In this document: piece after piece, positions 22,685-36,085 of the stretch
How the letters are laid out: each line of letters begins with the position of its first letter
Position numbering within the stretch: position 1 is the first letter of the stretch
Origin: Methanospirillum hungatei JF-1
GTDB lineage: Archaea > Halobacteriota > Methanomicrobia > Methanomicrobiales > Methanospirillaceae
Reading direction: 5' to 3'
Assembly (NCBI RefSeq): GCF_000013445.1
Contig: NC_007796.1
Span: forward strand, 3,480,739 to 3,544,738
Length of the DNA: 64,000 bases
The notes under the pieces: generated by a model
What the model was told of the DNA's origin: nothing
What the model saw: only the letters and a program-made list of their open reading frames with translations
Database searches by the model: none
Program-made: the position numbers and the translations under genes

Positions 22685-23340
22685 TCAGATCATACCTGAT
22701 CCGGTCGCATGCTGAATCGCCGCATACGTGGCTGGATTGGGCTCAATATATACCTCGCCAAAAAACGTATCCTGGGAAATCTCCAGGTATCCTTCATGCA
22801 TAAGGAAGAGCAGCGGGATAAATACATGAACGACCGGCCATTTCAGACGGTTTGCAATCTCCGATAAAGTGACTTTCCTGCCCTGAGACACACAGTCCAC
22901 ACAGCAGGTTAATACTTCCATGGCATTCTCCTGGTACGCTTCCTCATGGGCGAGTGAGACGACTTCTTCAGTATACACGAGCCCATCATAACTCCAGACT
23001 TCGCGTTGTCGCCTTCGCTCTTCTTTTTCTGCATTCCGAAGAAGGTTGATGAGATCGTAAAGGGTAATCGGCTGTTTGCACATACTCTTTCGTTCCAGCC
23101 GGCGCGTGATCTCATGTTCAAGCAGCTGGACTGGATTGTGAATCCGTGACAGAACATCATCGTCCGGACTCTCAGGGATATCCCCCCCGTCATCTTCTTC
23201 CTCAAATCCCCAGGAGCGATCTTTCAGATAATCGGATTTGATCCGCAGAAGAGTTGCGGCATACAGAAGAGTTCTCGCTGAAAGGCGGAGATCAAGCATA
23301 AACCGCGATGATAAATATTTATAATCAGATACAGAATAGA
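22685..23340 (-). pseudogene. scpA: ScpA (segregation and condensation protein A), N-terminally truncated
   Basis: The protein from about 23340 downward matches archaeal ScpA, the kleisin partner of SMC: VSDYKYLSSRFMLDLRLSAR then TLLYAATLLRIKSDYL, an acidic linker, and a C-terminal winged-helix (VTLSEIANRLKW..FGEVYIEP) that looks complete. The usual first 25-30 residues, which form the start of the SMC-contact domain, are missing; upstream the frame runs into antisense 5S rRNA sequence. The first internal ATG is at 23299 (204 residues). It sits between the two rRNA operons, so an operon insertion or duplication probably removed its 5' end. It could still make a short product, but normal function is unlikely. 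Confidence 0.8.
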
Positions 23341-23384
23341 AACAGTAATTCAGAATGATTCGTACAAAAGAGTCTCTCGTTGAA

Positions 23385-23507
<123 letters not shown>

Positions 23508-23509
23508 AG

Positions 23510-23585
23510 AGCCAAATTCCGGGTTCGAACCGGAATGGAGTTGACCTGTTGTCAACCGCGTGACTGCTCAGCCACTTGGCCTGGC
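23510..23585 (-). tRNA. tRNA-Cys-like gene (ACA), second copy, probably decaying
   Basis: The cloverleaf matches the copy at 17426-17501 but differs at three positions: the anticodon's first base is A (loop CAACAGG, anticodon ACA), position 66 is A so the last acceptor pair C7-G66 is lost, and one base in the variable region changes. A at position 33 is shared. With mature rRNAs in the two operons nearly identical, these changes suggest relaxed selection on this element. Confidence 0.4.
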
Positions 23586-23658
23586 TTGGATGTGTGGAAG
23601 ATGCGAGAGATAATTTCACCAGCGTTTAAGGATTTCGTCTGGGTTTGAGAAACATGAA

Positions 23659-26579
<2,921 letters not shown>

Positions 26580-26729
26580 GTAGTTTCTTCAAACCCATGT
26601 AACGTCCAGAAACGCCTAGTGATTTTCTCTACGCATCTCCTCTACACAGCGTATCATCGCCCCGATTTCACGGGGTCTCAAGCCCTTCCCCGGTTCTGTC
26701 GCCAGACCGGGTGCATCGAAAAATACCAG

Positions 26730-26802
26730 TGGACCCGTGGGGATTTGAACCCCAGGCCTCGGCGTTGCAAACGCCGCGCTCTTCCAGCTGAGCTACGAGC
26801 CC
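26730..26802 (-). tRNA. tRNA-Ala (TGC) in 16S-23S spacer, operon 2
   Basis: Identical to the copy at 20646-20718: acceptor GGGCTCG/CGGGTCC, anticodon TGC. Confidence 0.97.
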
Positions 26803-26870
26803 TCTGATTCCATTCCGGAACACTGATAACTCTATGGTCTGTCTCCATCTGCCACAACTTTCATTTCGTT

Positions 26871-28338
<1,468 letters not shown>

Positions 28339-28487
28339 CTATTTTTCTCGCACACTGTATCTCTTAAAGTATTGGCAGATGCAGACAGATATCCACATTA
28401 CCAGTATTCCTATGTCAGAACCGATACTGCACCACAGTGCATTCGTCGGGTCTCCATTAAAACGGCCTCTTACGTTGCTCGCTGAAG

Positions 28488-28497
28488 GTTATATACT
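28488..28497 (-). promoter_or_regulatory. TATA box of rRNA operon 2
   Basis: The minus-strand sequence aagtatataacctt matches that of operon 1, at the same distance from 16S. Confidence 0.7.
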
Positions 28498-28570
28498 TTC
28501 GTATCGCCCTTCCCGAACAATCATTCCCCGGCCGCCGACTCCTGATGTTTCAGGAAGCGTGTGGGATAAC

Positions 28571-28884
28571 AAAGTTGTATTGATCCAGATATATAATCAT
28601 CGATTTGCGATCCGAAATCCTCGAATTCTGATTACACTCTGATATCCAGGTGATCAGGTACGATATCAAAGATTGCATTTAATCACATAAAATCATCCAG
28701 ATTCTAAAAATAGAGTATTTATGAGGTTTTGCGCGGATATAACGGATCATCTTAATCTACCAAATTAAATAATAATTCAGCCTGAAATATCCAATATATT
28801 GCATGAGTTTCGAAAAATTATCCCCAAAACTTTTTTGATCAAATTTATTAACAATAAGACAAAATTTGTTTAGGAGTTTAAATT
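28571..28884. promoter_or_regulatory. AT-rich intergenic region with inverted repeat before cbiM
   Basis: About 310 bases between the divergent rRNA operon 2 and the cobalt/cobalamin cluster hold no credible gene. Near its end a perfect 7-base inverted repeat, caaattt (28840-28846) and aaatttg (28862-28868), flanks 15 bases and could be an operator for a metal-responsive regulator. A Shine-Dalgarno taggag lies just before the cbiM ATG at 28885. No cobalamin riboswitch pattern was seen. Confidence 0.4.
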
Positions 28885-29574
28885 ATGCACGTCATGGAAG
28901 GATTTCTCCCCCCACTCTGGGCGGCTATCTGGTGGATTATTTCACTGCCATTCATCATATACGGGTTTGTTCAGCTAAAGAAAATCATCAATGAAAACAA
29001 GGATGCACTCCCACTTCTTGGGATCTGTGGCGCACTTATCTTCATCCTTTCAGCGCTCAAACTCCCGTCAGTAACCGGGAGTTGTTCGCATCCCACCGGA
29101 ACAGGTCTTTCTGCAATAGTCTTCGGGCCCTTCATCACCACCATCATCGGTTTTATCGTCCTCCTCTTCCAGTCCCTCTTTCTGGCACATGGTGGACTCT
29201 CAACTTTGGGTGCAAACACATTTTCAATGGCAATTTGTGGGCCCTTTCTGGGGTACTATGTCTACCGCGCTCTTCGCGATACCACATTAAACATGTATAT
29301 CACGGTCTTTATCGCCGTTGCACTCGCAGACCTATTCACCTATGTCATCACCGCCTTTGAACTCACGCTGGCCGTGCCGGCTGGAGACCTTGGATTCGGA
29401 GGCCTGTTTGCAACTTTCCTTGGTGTCTTTGCTGTAACACAGATTCCACTGGCAATCCTGGAAGGAGCAGTGCTCGCACTAGTATTCAAGTATATTGTGG
29501 ATATTAAACCGGACATTATTGTCAGAATGAATATATTTTCTGAAGAGAAGATCAAAGCCGCACGGGGGGAGTAA
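28885..29574 (+). CDS. cbiM: Cobalt ECF transporter substrate-binding protein CbiM
   Basis: CbiM is the integral membrane subunit that captures cobalt. The 229-residue protein begins MHVMEGFLPPLWAAIWW, the diagnostic N-terminus in which Met1-His2 chelates the metal, and has about six to seven membrane helices, with conserved THG-like and Pro-rich loops (SVTGSCSHPTGTGL, FLAHGGLSTLGANTFSMAI). A taggag ribosome-binding site lies 9 bases upstream. It is the first gene of cbiMNQO and probably of the whole cobalamin cluster. Substrate is taken as cobalt rather than nickel because of the corrin genes that follow. Confidence 0.96.
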   Translation: MHVMEGFLPPLWAAIWWIISLPFIIYGFVQLKKIINENKDALPLLGICGALIFILSALKLPSVTGSCSHPTGTGLSAIVFGPFITTIIGFIVLLFQSLFLAHGGLSTLGANTFSMAICGPFLGYYVYRALRDTTLNMYITVFIAVALADLFTYVITAFELTLAVPAGDLGFGGLFATFLGVFAVTQIPLAILEGAVLALVFKYIVDIKPDIIVRMNIFSEEKIKAARGE

Positions 29575-29577
29575 GAA

Positions 29578-29880
29578 ATGAAATATCAATTTGAGATTAT
29601 TGTTGGAATAATAGTAATCCTGTTCGTCGGATTGTTTCTTTACACCGCCTCCATCAACCCGGATGCAGAGTTCGGAGGTTCAGATGGCGTTGGATCAGCG
29701 ATTGTTTCAGAACTTACCGGTGTTGCAGAAGACGATGTAACCCCCCTGATTCCCCAGTGGGCACCCCCATCCGGTGAGGTTGAATCAGGAATATTTGCAC
29801 TTCAGGCAGCATTTGGTGGGATAATTCTCGGACTTGGCTTTGGATACCTGCTTGGACAGAGAAAAATAAACCAAAATTGA
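29578..29880 (+). CDS. cbiN: Cobalt ECF transporter accessory subunit CbiN
   Basis: A 100-residue membrane protein with one helix at each end (VGIIVILFVGLFLYTASINP and GGIILGLGFGYLLGQ) and an outside loop with EFGGSDGVGSAIVSE, the usual CbiN pattern in which the loop helps load cobalt into CbiM. It starts 3 bases after the cbiM stop. Length is typical. Confidence 0.94.
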   Translation: MKYQFEIIVGIIVILFVGLFLYTASINPDAEFGGSDGVGSAIVSELTGVAEDDVTPLIPQWAPPSGEVESGIFALQAAFGGIILGLGFGYLLGQRKINQN

Positions 29881-29893
29881 ACAATAAAGAATA

Positions 29894-30673
29894 ATGTTTG
29901 CGCATGATTTCCTGGAAGAAGCAGCACAACATAACGCCCTTCTCCAGGTACATCCATATACCAAACTTCTCCTAGGTATTGGATCAATCATCCTTGTTTT
30001 ATTCACATCAAATTATATTGTACCCTGTTACATTGCCATAACCCTGAGTAGTGTAACAATTCTTCTCGCAAAGATAAACATGAGGTTTTATTTGAAACTG
30101 CTCGGAATTCCGCTCAGTTTTGCATTCATGAGTGCACTCATTATCATTTTTCTCTCCGAAGGGGTGACGGAAATATGGTCACTCCAGCTTTTCCCCAGAT
30201 TCACCCTCACCGTGACTGAGGAAAGCCTCAATCATGGACTACATATTTTCGCACGGGTTTTCGGGGGCATGTGCGCCTTGTTTTTCATATCCCTGACAAC
30301 GCCGATGACCGATCTATTCGGTATCATGAAAAAACTCAAAGTTCCGGACCTGTTTATCGACCTTTCAATGATCATCTACCGGTACATCTTCATTTTTATG
30401 GATAAAGCCAGGCAGATATATCTCGCACAGCAGATGCGTCTTGGATATACCAGACCCAGGGAAGCGTTACATTCCTACAGCATGCTCTTTGGAAGCATCT
30501 TCATCACATCATGGGATGCAGGCGAAGATCTCATACATGCCATGGATTGCCGTTGTTATAATGGAAAATACGCAAAAATGATCACCTATAATCCGGTGGA
30601 ATGGCGATCACTATCAGCAGTTTCTCTCTACCTCTTCATCATCATCGGCATGATCCTCTGGACATCAGGGTAA
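29894..30673 (+). CDS. cbiQ: Cobalt ECF transporter transmembrane subunit CbiQ
   Basis: The 259-residue T component couples the ATPase to CbiM. It starts FAHDFLEEAAQHNALLQVHP after Met, has about five membrane helices, and carries the coupling-helix motifs with Ala-Arg-Gly-like signatures (QQMRLGYTRPRE and HAMDCRCYNGKY). Standard length. The gene follows cbiN by 13 bases. Confidence 0.95.
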   Translation: MFAHDFLEEAAQHNALLQVHPYTKLLLGIGSIILVLFTSNYIVPCYIAITLSSVTILLAKINMRFYLKLLGIPLSFAFMSALIIIFLSEGVTEIWSLQLFPRFTLTVTEESLNHGLHIFARVFGGMCALFFISLTTPMTDLFGIMKKLKVPDLFIDLSMIIYRYIFIFMDKARQIYLAQQMRLGYTRPREALHSYSMLFGSIFITSWDAGEDLIHAMDCRCYNGKYAKMITYNPVEWRSLSAVSLYLFIIIGMILWTSG

Positions 30674-30685
30674 AGGAAAAATCAC

Positions 30686-31882
30686 ATGGAACCCCTCATA
30701 GAACTCAAAGATCTCGAGTATGCCTATCCATATGCCTCGCCTGCGCTCTCTAATATCAGCCTCTGCATTCAGAGGGGTGAGAAGATTGCTCTGGTCGGTT
30801 CCAATGGAGCAGGAAAATCAACGCTTCTTCTTACCCTGAACGGGATGATACGGCCGGACAAGGGAACGGTCACCATTTATGGGAAACCAGTATCATATGA
30901 TCGGAATTCACTTCGGAAGATACGACAGAAGATCGGATTTGTCTTTCAGGATCCTGATGTCCAGATAATAGCACCTACCGTATGGCAGGATGTTGCATTC
31001 GGACCGGTGAACCTTGATTATTCGGAAGAACAGGTACAGCAGGCGGTTTCGAATGCGCTTCACAGCGTCGGACTGGAAGGATTTGAGAAGCGTCCACCAT
31101 ATCACCTCTCTGGCGGAGAGAAGAAGAGGGTGGCCATCGCCGGTATTCTGGCCATGGATCCTGATGTCCTCATCCTCGATGAACCCACGAGCATGCTTGA
31201 TCCTGCCGGGAGCGAAGATATCATGGACCTCCTTGATGAACTCAATCACCAGGGAAAAACCATCATCATCTCCACCCATGATGTTGAACTTGCCTACCCC
31301 TGGGCGGATCGAATAATCCTGATGGAGAAGGGGAGGATAATTGCATCAGGTACACCGGAAGAGGCGTTCTCAGATAAAGAACTGGTCAGACGCGCACGAC
31401 TGAAAACCCCCATACTTCTTGAGCTCTCGCAGGAACTGAAGAGCAGGGGAATGAAAACACCGGGGACATTACCCAGAACCGTCCTTGATATCATCAGGAT
31501 TATTGAGCATAATCACCATGGATCCATCCGCCTCTCTGACAATGGCTATGGGACAATACATGTCGGGGATGTTGATCTGATATCCGGATCACACATACAG
31601 GCGATTCTTGCCAGAACTTCATGTGATACCATCGGCGTGATGGGGAGCAGGGCAAAAATTTGTGCCCGTCAGTGGGGTCTGATTCCGGACATCTCCTATG
31701 CGGTCATTGATAAATGCATCCTTCAGGCAATGAACGGACGGACAAGTCTGATTCTGACAACCGGAGGGATGGTGACCAGAGTCTTTGAACGGGTGAGCAT
31801 GTTTAATCAGACAAACAACCGGTCAATTCCCGTTCGATCACTCATAGGGGACGAGATACCAGATGATTTGTCAGGTATCTGA
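30686..31882 (+). CDS. cbiO: Cobalt ECF transporter ATPase CbiO with C-terminal extension
   Basis: The first 275 residues are a normal energy-coupling ATPase: Walker A GSNGAGKSTLL near residue 37, Q loop FVFQDPDVQI, signature LSGGEKKRVAIAG near 140, Walker B VLILDEPTSMLDP and switch His in ISTHDVELAYPW. The remaining 120 residues (from about TPGTLPRTVLD) form an extra domain with beta-alpha pattern (GTIHVGDVDLISGSHIQAIL, then GVMGSRAKICARQWGL) that I cannot name. It may regulate transport by binding a corrinoid or other ligand; that is a guess. It ends the transporter set, about 48 bases before cbiT. Confidence 0.93.
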   Translation: MEPLIELKDLEYAYPYASPALSNISLCIQRGEKIALVGSNGAGKSTLLLTLNGMIRPDKGTVTIYGKPVSYDRNSLRKIRQKIGFVFQDPDVQIIAPTVWQDVAFGPVNLDYSEEQVQQAVSNALHSVGLEGFEKRPPYHLSGGEKKRVAIAGILAMDPDVLILDEPTSMLDPAGSEDIMDLLDELNHQGKTIIISTHDVELAYPWADRIILMEKGRIIASGTPEEAFSDKELVRRARLKTPILLELSQELKSRGMKTPGTLPRTVLDIIRIIEHNHHGSIRLSDNGYGTIHVGDVDLISGSHIQAILARTSCDTIGVMGSRAKICARQWGLIPDISYAVIDKCILQAMNGRTSLILTTGGMVTRVFERVSMFNQTNNRSIPVRSLIGDEIPDDLSGI

Positions 31883-31929
31883 TCGTTTAGACACATTCAA
31901 AACCAATCACTTTTGAAGGGCACCCGCTA

Positions 31930-32490
31930 ATGTATACGGAGCATATGATACATTGTCCACTGGATAAACCACCAACAGGCGGACCAACAAAAGATGAAGT
32001 ACTCGCAATAGCAATGCATAAGCTGGATCTGAAACCGGCAGATATTTTTGCTGATATCGGGTGTGGAACCGGGAAGGTCACCCTGACCGCTGCACCTCTG
32101 GTTTCTCATGTCCATGCCATGGATATCAGAGAGGAAGCATACCGGTGGACCTGTGAGGAACTGCGGAAGAGTGGTTTTGCCAATGTAACGCCGCACTTTG
32201 GCAATGCCGTTTCTATTCTTTCCTCTCTGGATAACATAGACAAAGCCTTCGTTGGTGGATCGAAGAATCTTTCAGATATCATCACCCAGCTGGCTCACCT
32301 TACAGTGAAGACCATTGTTATAACTGCGGTTCTCCTTGAAACGCTCAATATTGCAATATCAACATTACAGGAATATGATATGTTTCATGAAGTCACCCTT
32401 GTTCAGGTTTCGAAAAGCATGCCGCTTGCCGGGGGATTTATGCTAAAACCCCTTGATCCGGTTTTTATCATCACCGGAGGATGTTCTTAA
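31930..32490 (+). CDS. cbiT: Cobalt-precorrin-6B C15-methyltransferase (decarboxylating) CbiT
   Basis: A 186-residue class I SAM methyltransferase, which adds the C15 methyl and removes the C12 acetate carboxyl in anaerobic cobalamin synthesis. It has the family entry PLDKPPTGGPTKDEVLAIAM and SAM motif FADIGCGTGKVTL near residue 43. A distinct GGSKNLSDII loop near 110 matches CbiT. It is separate from CbiE (37090), unlike the fused CobL of aerobic bacteria. The stop touches the cbiL start. Confidence 0.95.
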   Translation: MYTEHMIHCPLDKPPTGGPTKDEVLAIAMHKLDLKPADIFADIGCGTGKVTLTAAPLVSHVHAMDIREEAYRWTCEELRKSGFANVTPHFGNAVSILSSLDNIDKAFVGGSKNLSDIITQLAHLTVKTIVITAVLLETLNIAISTLQEYDMFHEVTLVQVSKSMPLAGGFMLKPLDPVFIITGGCS

Positions 32491-33102
32491 ATGCTTTCCG
32501 GAGTGGGGCTTGGTCCAGGAGATCCTGAGCTTCTCACCATCAAAGCGGTTCGCATGCTACAGGAAGCGGATGTCGTGTATATTCCAGGTGGTCTGGCCAG
32601 GCGGCTGGTTGAGCCGTACTGCACCCCCATTGAACTTCCCTTCCCCATGAGTCATGATGAGGAGATGATTCGGGCGCAGATTATCGAGAATGCTGAAAAA
32701 ATCGCATCTGATGCGAGGGATAAAAATGTTGTCTTTGGAATCATCGGTGATCCGAATATCTTCTCAACCTTCTCGCGTCTCACTGTGATTTTGAAGGAAC
32801 GATACCCCAATATCATCATCGGTACAGTTCCCGGGATATCATCCATAACAGCACTCATGTCTGAGACCGGCCTTCCCATTACCGGGGGCTTTTGTGTAAC
32901 CGACGGGAGTAAGATTCGATCCCAGATTAGGATGAAAGTAAGAAAACCCCGTGAGTTGGCAGAGAATCTCCGAAAAGAAGGATACTCGAGATTTGTACTG
33001 GTAGAGCGGATGTACATGGACGGTATGCAAGTGCTTAACGGGGATGATCTTCCGGAAGAGAGCAGTTACTTCTCACTCCTATATGCAGAGCGTGATCTAT
33101 GA
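32491..33102 (+). CDS. cbiL: Cobalt-factor II C20-methyltransferase CbiL
   Basis: A 203-residue member of the tetrapyrrole methylase family (uroporphyrinogen methyltransferase fold). It begins with GVGLGPGDPELLTIKAVRML and has the GDPNIFSTFSRL loop and VPGISSITALMSETGLP segment of CbiL, with GGxCVTDG replaced by GGFCVTDGS. It methylates C20 of the cobalt-factor II ring. It begins directly after the cbiT stop and overlaps cbiF by four bases. Confidence 0.93.
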   Translation: MLSGVGLGPGDPELLTIKAVRMLQEADVVYIPGGLARRLVEPYCTPIELPFPMSHDEEMIRAQIIENAEKIASDARDKNVVFGIIGDPNIFSTFSRLTVILKERYPNIIIGTVPGISSITALMSETGLPITGGFCVTDGSKIRSQIRMKVRKPRELAENLRKEGYSRFVLVERMYMDGMQVLNGDDLPEESSYFSLLYAERDL

Positions 33103-33815
33103 ATAAAATCTGGTTTATTGGTGCTGGACCCGGAGATCCTGATCTCATTACCGTAAGGGGACGAAGACTCCTTGATTGTGCTGACATACTGATATATGCC
33201 GGATCATTAGTCAACCCTGAACTTGTTGCAAGCTCTCCGGCCAGCGAAAAGTACGATAGCAATGGCATGAGCCTTGAAGAGATGATCCCCATCATGGTCA
33301 AAGGAATCCGTGAGGGAAAGACCGTGGTCAGACTTCATTCTGGAGATCCTGCACTCTATGGGGCTATCGTGGAGCAGATCTATCTACTGAAACAGGAGGG
33401 TATATCAGTCGAAGTAGTCCCCGGTGTCTCCTCGCTCTTTGGTGCTGCAGCGGCATTGCAGGCCCAGCTGACTCTCCGGGGAGTATCTGAATCGGTCATC
33501 ATCACCCGTCCGGCCGGGAAGACACTTGAGAAAGATAAGATATTCGAACTCTCAGAGACCGGTGAGACCATGGCTATCTTTCTGGGGACTGACAAACTTG
33601 AGGAGATAACCTCCCGCCTTGCCTGTCACCCCGAGACCACTGCAGTAGTAGTGTACCACGCAACATGGCCGGATCAGAAGATCATCAGGGGAACGGTACA
33701 GGACATCGCCAAAAAAGCAGCAGATGCAGGGATTACAAAATCCGCCCTTCTGCTCATCGGTGATGTCTTTGCCGAGGATCCAAAGGGGCATATCAGGTCA
33801 TTCCTTTACTCATGA
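33099..33815 (+). CDS. cbiF: Cobalt-precorrin-4 C11-methyltransferase CbiF
   Basis: A 238-residue tetrapyrrole methylase with the N-terminal WFIGAGPGDPDLITVRG, the family loop LHSGDPALYGAI near residue 78, VVPGVSSLFGAAAALQAQL and the CbiF-specific ITRPAGKT. It adds the C11 methyl group. ATGA overlaps at both ends with cbiL and cbiG indicate translational coupling. Confidence 0.95.
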   Translation: MNKIWFIGAGPGDPDLITVRGRRLLDCADILIYAGSLVNPELVASSPASEKYDSNGMSLEEMIPIMVKGIREGKTVVRLHSGDPALYGAIVEQIYLLKQEGISVEVVPGVSSLFGAAAALQAQLTLRGVSESVIITRPAGKTLEKDKIFELSETGETMAIFLGTDKLEEITSRLACHPETTAVVVYHATWPDQKIIRGTVQDIAKKAADAGITKSALLLIGDVFAEDPKGHIRSFLYS

Positions 33816-34684
33816 ATACGGTTGTAACAGCACTCCCCTACTTTCAGGAACGGGCTGAAAGAGTCGCATCGGCAATCAACGCGGAGTTTATCCACTACCA
33901 TTCAGGATTATTCTCCGAACTCTATAGGACAACACAACGGATTGTTGCGATCATGGCTATCGGCATCGTTATCCGCAATATCGCCCCCCTGATCCATGAC
34001 AAATGGACTGATCCAGCTGTTGTTGTCATCAGTCCGGACATGCAGTATGCAATACCGGTTCTCGGAGGCCATCATGGTGCAAATGATCTCGTTTACCTGC
34101 TGCAGGAGAGATGCGGTCTTACACCGGTCATCACCACCGCCACAGAAGCTACCGGACGGGAGGCTGTCGAGGTTCTGGCAAATAGAGAGCACCTTCGGAT
34201 TGTCAATACCCGGTCTACCAGGCAGGCAAATGCATCTGTCCTGACCGGGAGTGCCAAAGTATACCGGTTGCCCGGTCCCGGGATGGTTATCGCCGGATCC
34301 GGCGTCTCATTCCTTGTTGCTGACGGGCCATATTCGGTTGGTATCGGATGCAGACTGGGGACTTCTGCAGATGAGATTGTTCATGCAATTCATTCCGCTT
34401 GTGAAACGGCTGGTATCAGTCAGGAAGATATTGCCATCTATGCAACCGGAGGTATCAAAACCCATGAATCAGGCCTTCTTGATGCGGTCAGAACTCTGGG
34501 GCGCAATATCATATTTCTTAATCACTCCGACCTGAGTGAGGTGGCCCCCCCTTCACAGTCTGCTGCGTCACGGTTCGGATTGCCGGGTGTTGCAGAGCCC
34601 GCAGCACTTGCTGTATCAGTCCATCACCACCTCATCCTGGAGAAACAGATCTATGGAAATGTCACCATCGCTATCGCAGAATAA
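33812..34684 (+). CDS. cbiG: Cobalt-precorrin-5A hydrolase CbiG
   Basis: A 290-residue CbiG, which opens the delta-lactone of the ring and releases acetaldehyde. The N-terminal half has GIVIRNIAPLIHDKWTDPAV and VLGGHHGANDL; the C-terminal half has the conserved GIGCRLGTSADEIVHAI and FGLPGVAEPAALA ends. It is a stand-alone form, not fused to cbiH, but cbiH starts within its 3' end, so the two are tightly coupled. Confidence 0.94.
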   Translation: MNTVVTALPYFQERAERVASAINAEFIHYHSGLFSELYRTTQRIVAIMAIGIVIRNIAPLIHDKWTDPAVVVISPDMQYAIPVLGGHHGANDLVYLLQERCGLTPVITTATEATGREAVEVLANREHLRIVNTRSTRQANASVLTGSAKVYRLPGPGMVIAGSGVSFLVADGPYSVGIGCRLGTSADEIVHAIHSACETAGISQEDIAIYATGGIKTHESGLLDAVRTLGRNIIFLNHSDLSEVAPPSQSAASRFGLPGVAEPAALAVSVHHHLILEKQIYGNVTIAIAE

Positions 34685-35459
34685 CCCAAACACTCCCACC
34701 GGCTCACTCGCTGTCGTCGGGATAGGCCCAGGCAGTCCGGATATGCTGACTATCGCAGCTGAAAAAGCAATAAAGAACGCGGATATCGTCATCGGGAATG
34801 ACTTTTACATCAACCAGATTCCGCATCTTCTTACGAAACAGAAGGTCATCAAAAGTCAGATGGGCAAAGAGATCGACCGCGCAAAGCAGGCAATTACCCT
34901 GGCACACACGAGCCATGTCGTCATGGTATCCGGCGGCGACCCGGGCGTCTATGGAATGGCCGGACTTATCCTGGAGATGGCCGAACGAATTGCGCCGGAT
35001 CTGAAGATAGACATCATCCCCGGAGTGACGGCAGCAAGTGCCGGTGCTGCTCTGCTTGGGGCACCCCTCACCAATGACTTTGCAGTCATCAGTCTTTCAG
35101 ATCTTCTGACACCACGTGATGTCATTGAAAAGCGCATCAGGGCATTATGCACGGTCGGGATCCCCATTGTGCTCTATAATCCAAAGAGCCGCACACGAAC
35201 AAATCTGTTTGAAGATGTCATAGACATCGCACGCGAACACCTCGCTGGTGAAACCCCGGTCGGGATTGTGAAAGATGCCTACCGTCCGGATGAGACGATC
35301 ATCGTTACCACCCTTACAGATGTCATGGACGTTTTTGATAGTATAGACATGCACACCGTCGTTTTTATTGGCGGTGAAGAGACACGAATGCTCAGGAGAT
35401 ATGCAGATGCCAGAGGAATGTTCACCCCCCGCGGGTACCACCGGAAATATGAGTTCTAA
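34653..35459 (+). CDS. cbiH: Cobalt-precorrin-3 C17-methyltransferase CbiH
   Basis: A tetrapyrrole methylase that methylates C17 and contracts the ring. I place the start at ATG 34653 (268 residues), since the frame upstream to 34536 overlaps cbiG and is not family-like; ATG 34659 is also possible. Motifs are AVVGIGPGSPDMLTIAAEKA, VMVSGGDPGVYGMAGLI, IIPGVTAASAGAALLGAPL and LYNPKSRTR. The start overlaps cbiG by 32 bases and the stop overlaps the likely cbiC start. Confidence 0.92.
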   Translation: MEMSPSLSQNNPNTPTGSLAVVGIGPGSPDMLTIAAEKAIKNADIVIGNDFYINQIPHLLTKQKVIKSQMGKEIDRAKQAITLAHTSHVVMVSGGDPGVYGMAGLILEMAERIAPDLKIDIIPGVTAASAGAALLGAPLTNDFAVISLSDLLTPRDVIEKRIRALCTVGIPIVLYNPKSRTRTNLFEDVIDIAREHLAGETPVGIVKDAYRPDETIIVTTLTDVMDVFDSIDMHTVVFIGGEETRMLRRYADARGMFTPRGYHRKYEF

Positions 35460-36084
35460 TTATACAGATATCGGGGCAGATACGCCGGAGGGGTATGCCA
35501 TTTCGCGAACATCACGGGAGCTGGCCAGAAAGACCATCGGAGATGCAGGACCCCTTGACCGGATTCGCCAGCGCTGCTCAATCGCAGTCGGTGACTTCGC
35601 AATGGCAGACCTGATGAGGTTTCAGGGTGATCCGGTACGTGCCGGCCTGAACGCTCTGCAAGAGGGAGCGCCGATATATACAGATATCAGGATGGTGCAG
35701 ACCGGGATTCAAAAGAAAGGACACAAAAGTCAGGTGTCCTGTATCCTTGATACCCTTTCGTCACCAGATACCGGTGGAAAAACACGCACATCCGCAGCAC
35801 TGATGTCACTTGGAGAACATTTGTCCGGATCCATCGTTGTGATTGGAAATGCCCCGTCAGCACTTCTGGTTCTCTGTGATCTGATTCAAAAAGGGATCAA
35901 ACCTGCTCTTGTTATCGGAACGCCGGTTGGGTTTGTAAACGCCGCTGAGTCGAAAGAACTCCTTCGGACGCTGGACATTCCCTCAATCTCAAACGAAGGG
36001 ACACGCGGGGGCACTCCGGTCGCTGTTGCCGCCATGAATGAGATCATCACCATGTTCGTCGAAGTGTCCGGAACCGTCGGGTAA
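35449..36084 (+). CDS. cbiC: Cobalt-precorrin-8 methylmutase CbiC
   Basis: CbiC moves the C11 methyl to C12 to form cobyrinate. The start at ATG 35449 overlaps the cbiH stop (atgagttctaa) and gives 211 residues; earlier ATGs lie deep in cbiH. The family segments are GYAISRTSRELARKTIGD, IYTDIRMVQTGI near residue 80, VIGNAPSALLVLCDLIQKG and the C-terminal VIGTPVGFVNAAESKELL. The usual His near the active site is less easy to place by eye. Confidence 0.92.
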   Translation: MSSNYTDIGADTPEGYAISRTSRELARKTIGDAGPLDRIRQRCSIAVGDFAMADLMRFQGDPVRAGLNALQEGAPIYTDIRMVQTGIQKKGHKSQVSCILDTLSSPDTGGKTRTSAALMSLGEHLSGSIVVIGNAPSALLVLCDLIQKGIKPALVIGTPVGFVNAAESKELLRTLDIPSISNEGTRGGTPVAVAAMNEIITMFVEVSGTVG

Positions 36085-36085
36085 T

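Noticed and set aside
28571..28884. Cobalamin riboswitch before cbiM
   Set aside because: No B12-box-like sequence or matching fold was seen; these riboswitches are not typical of archaea.
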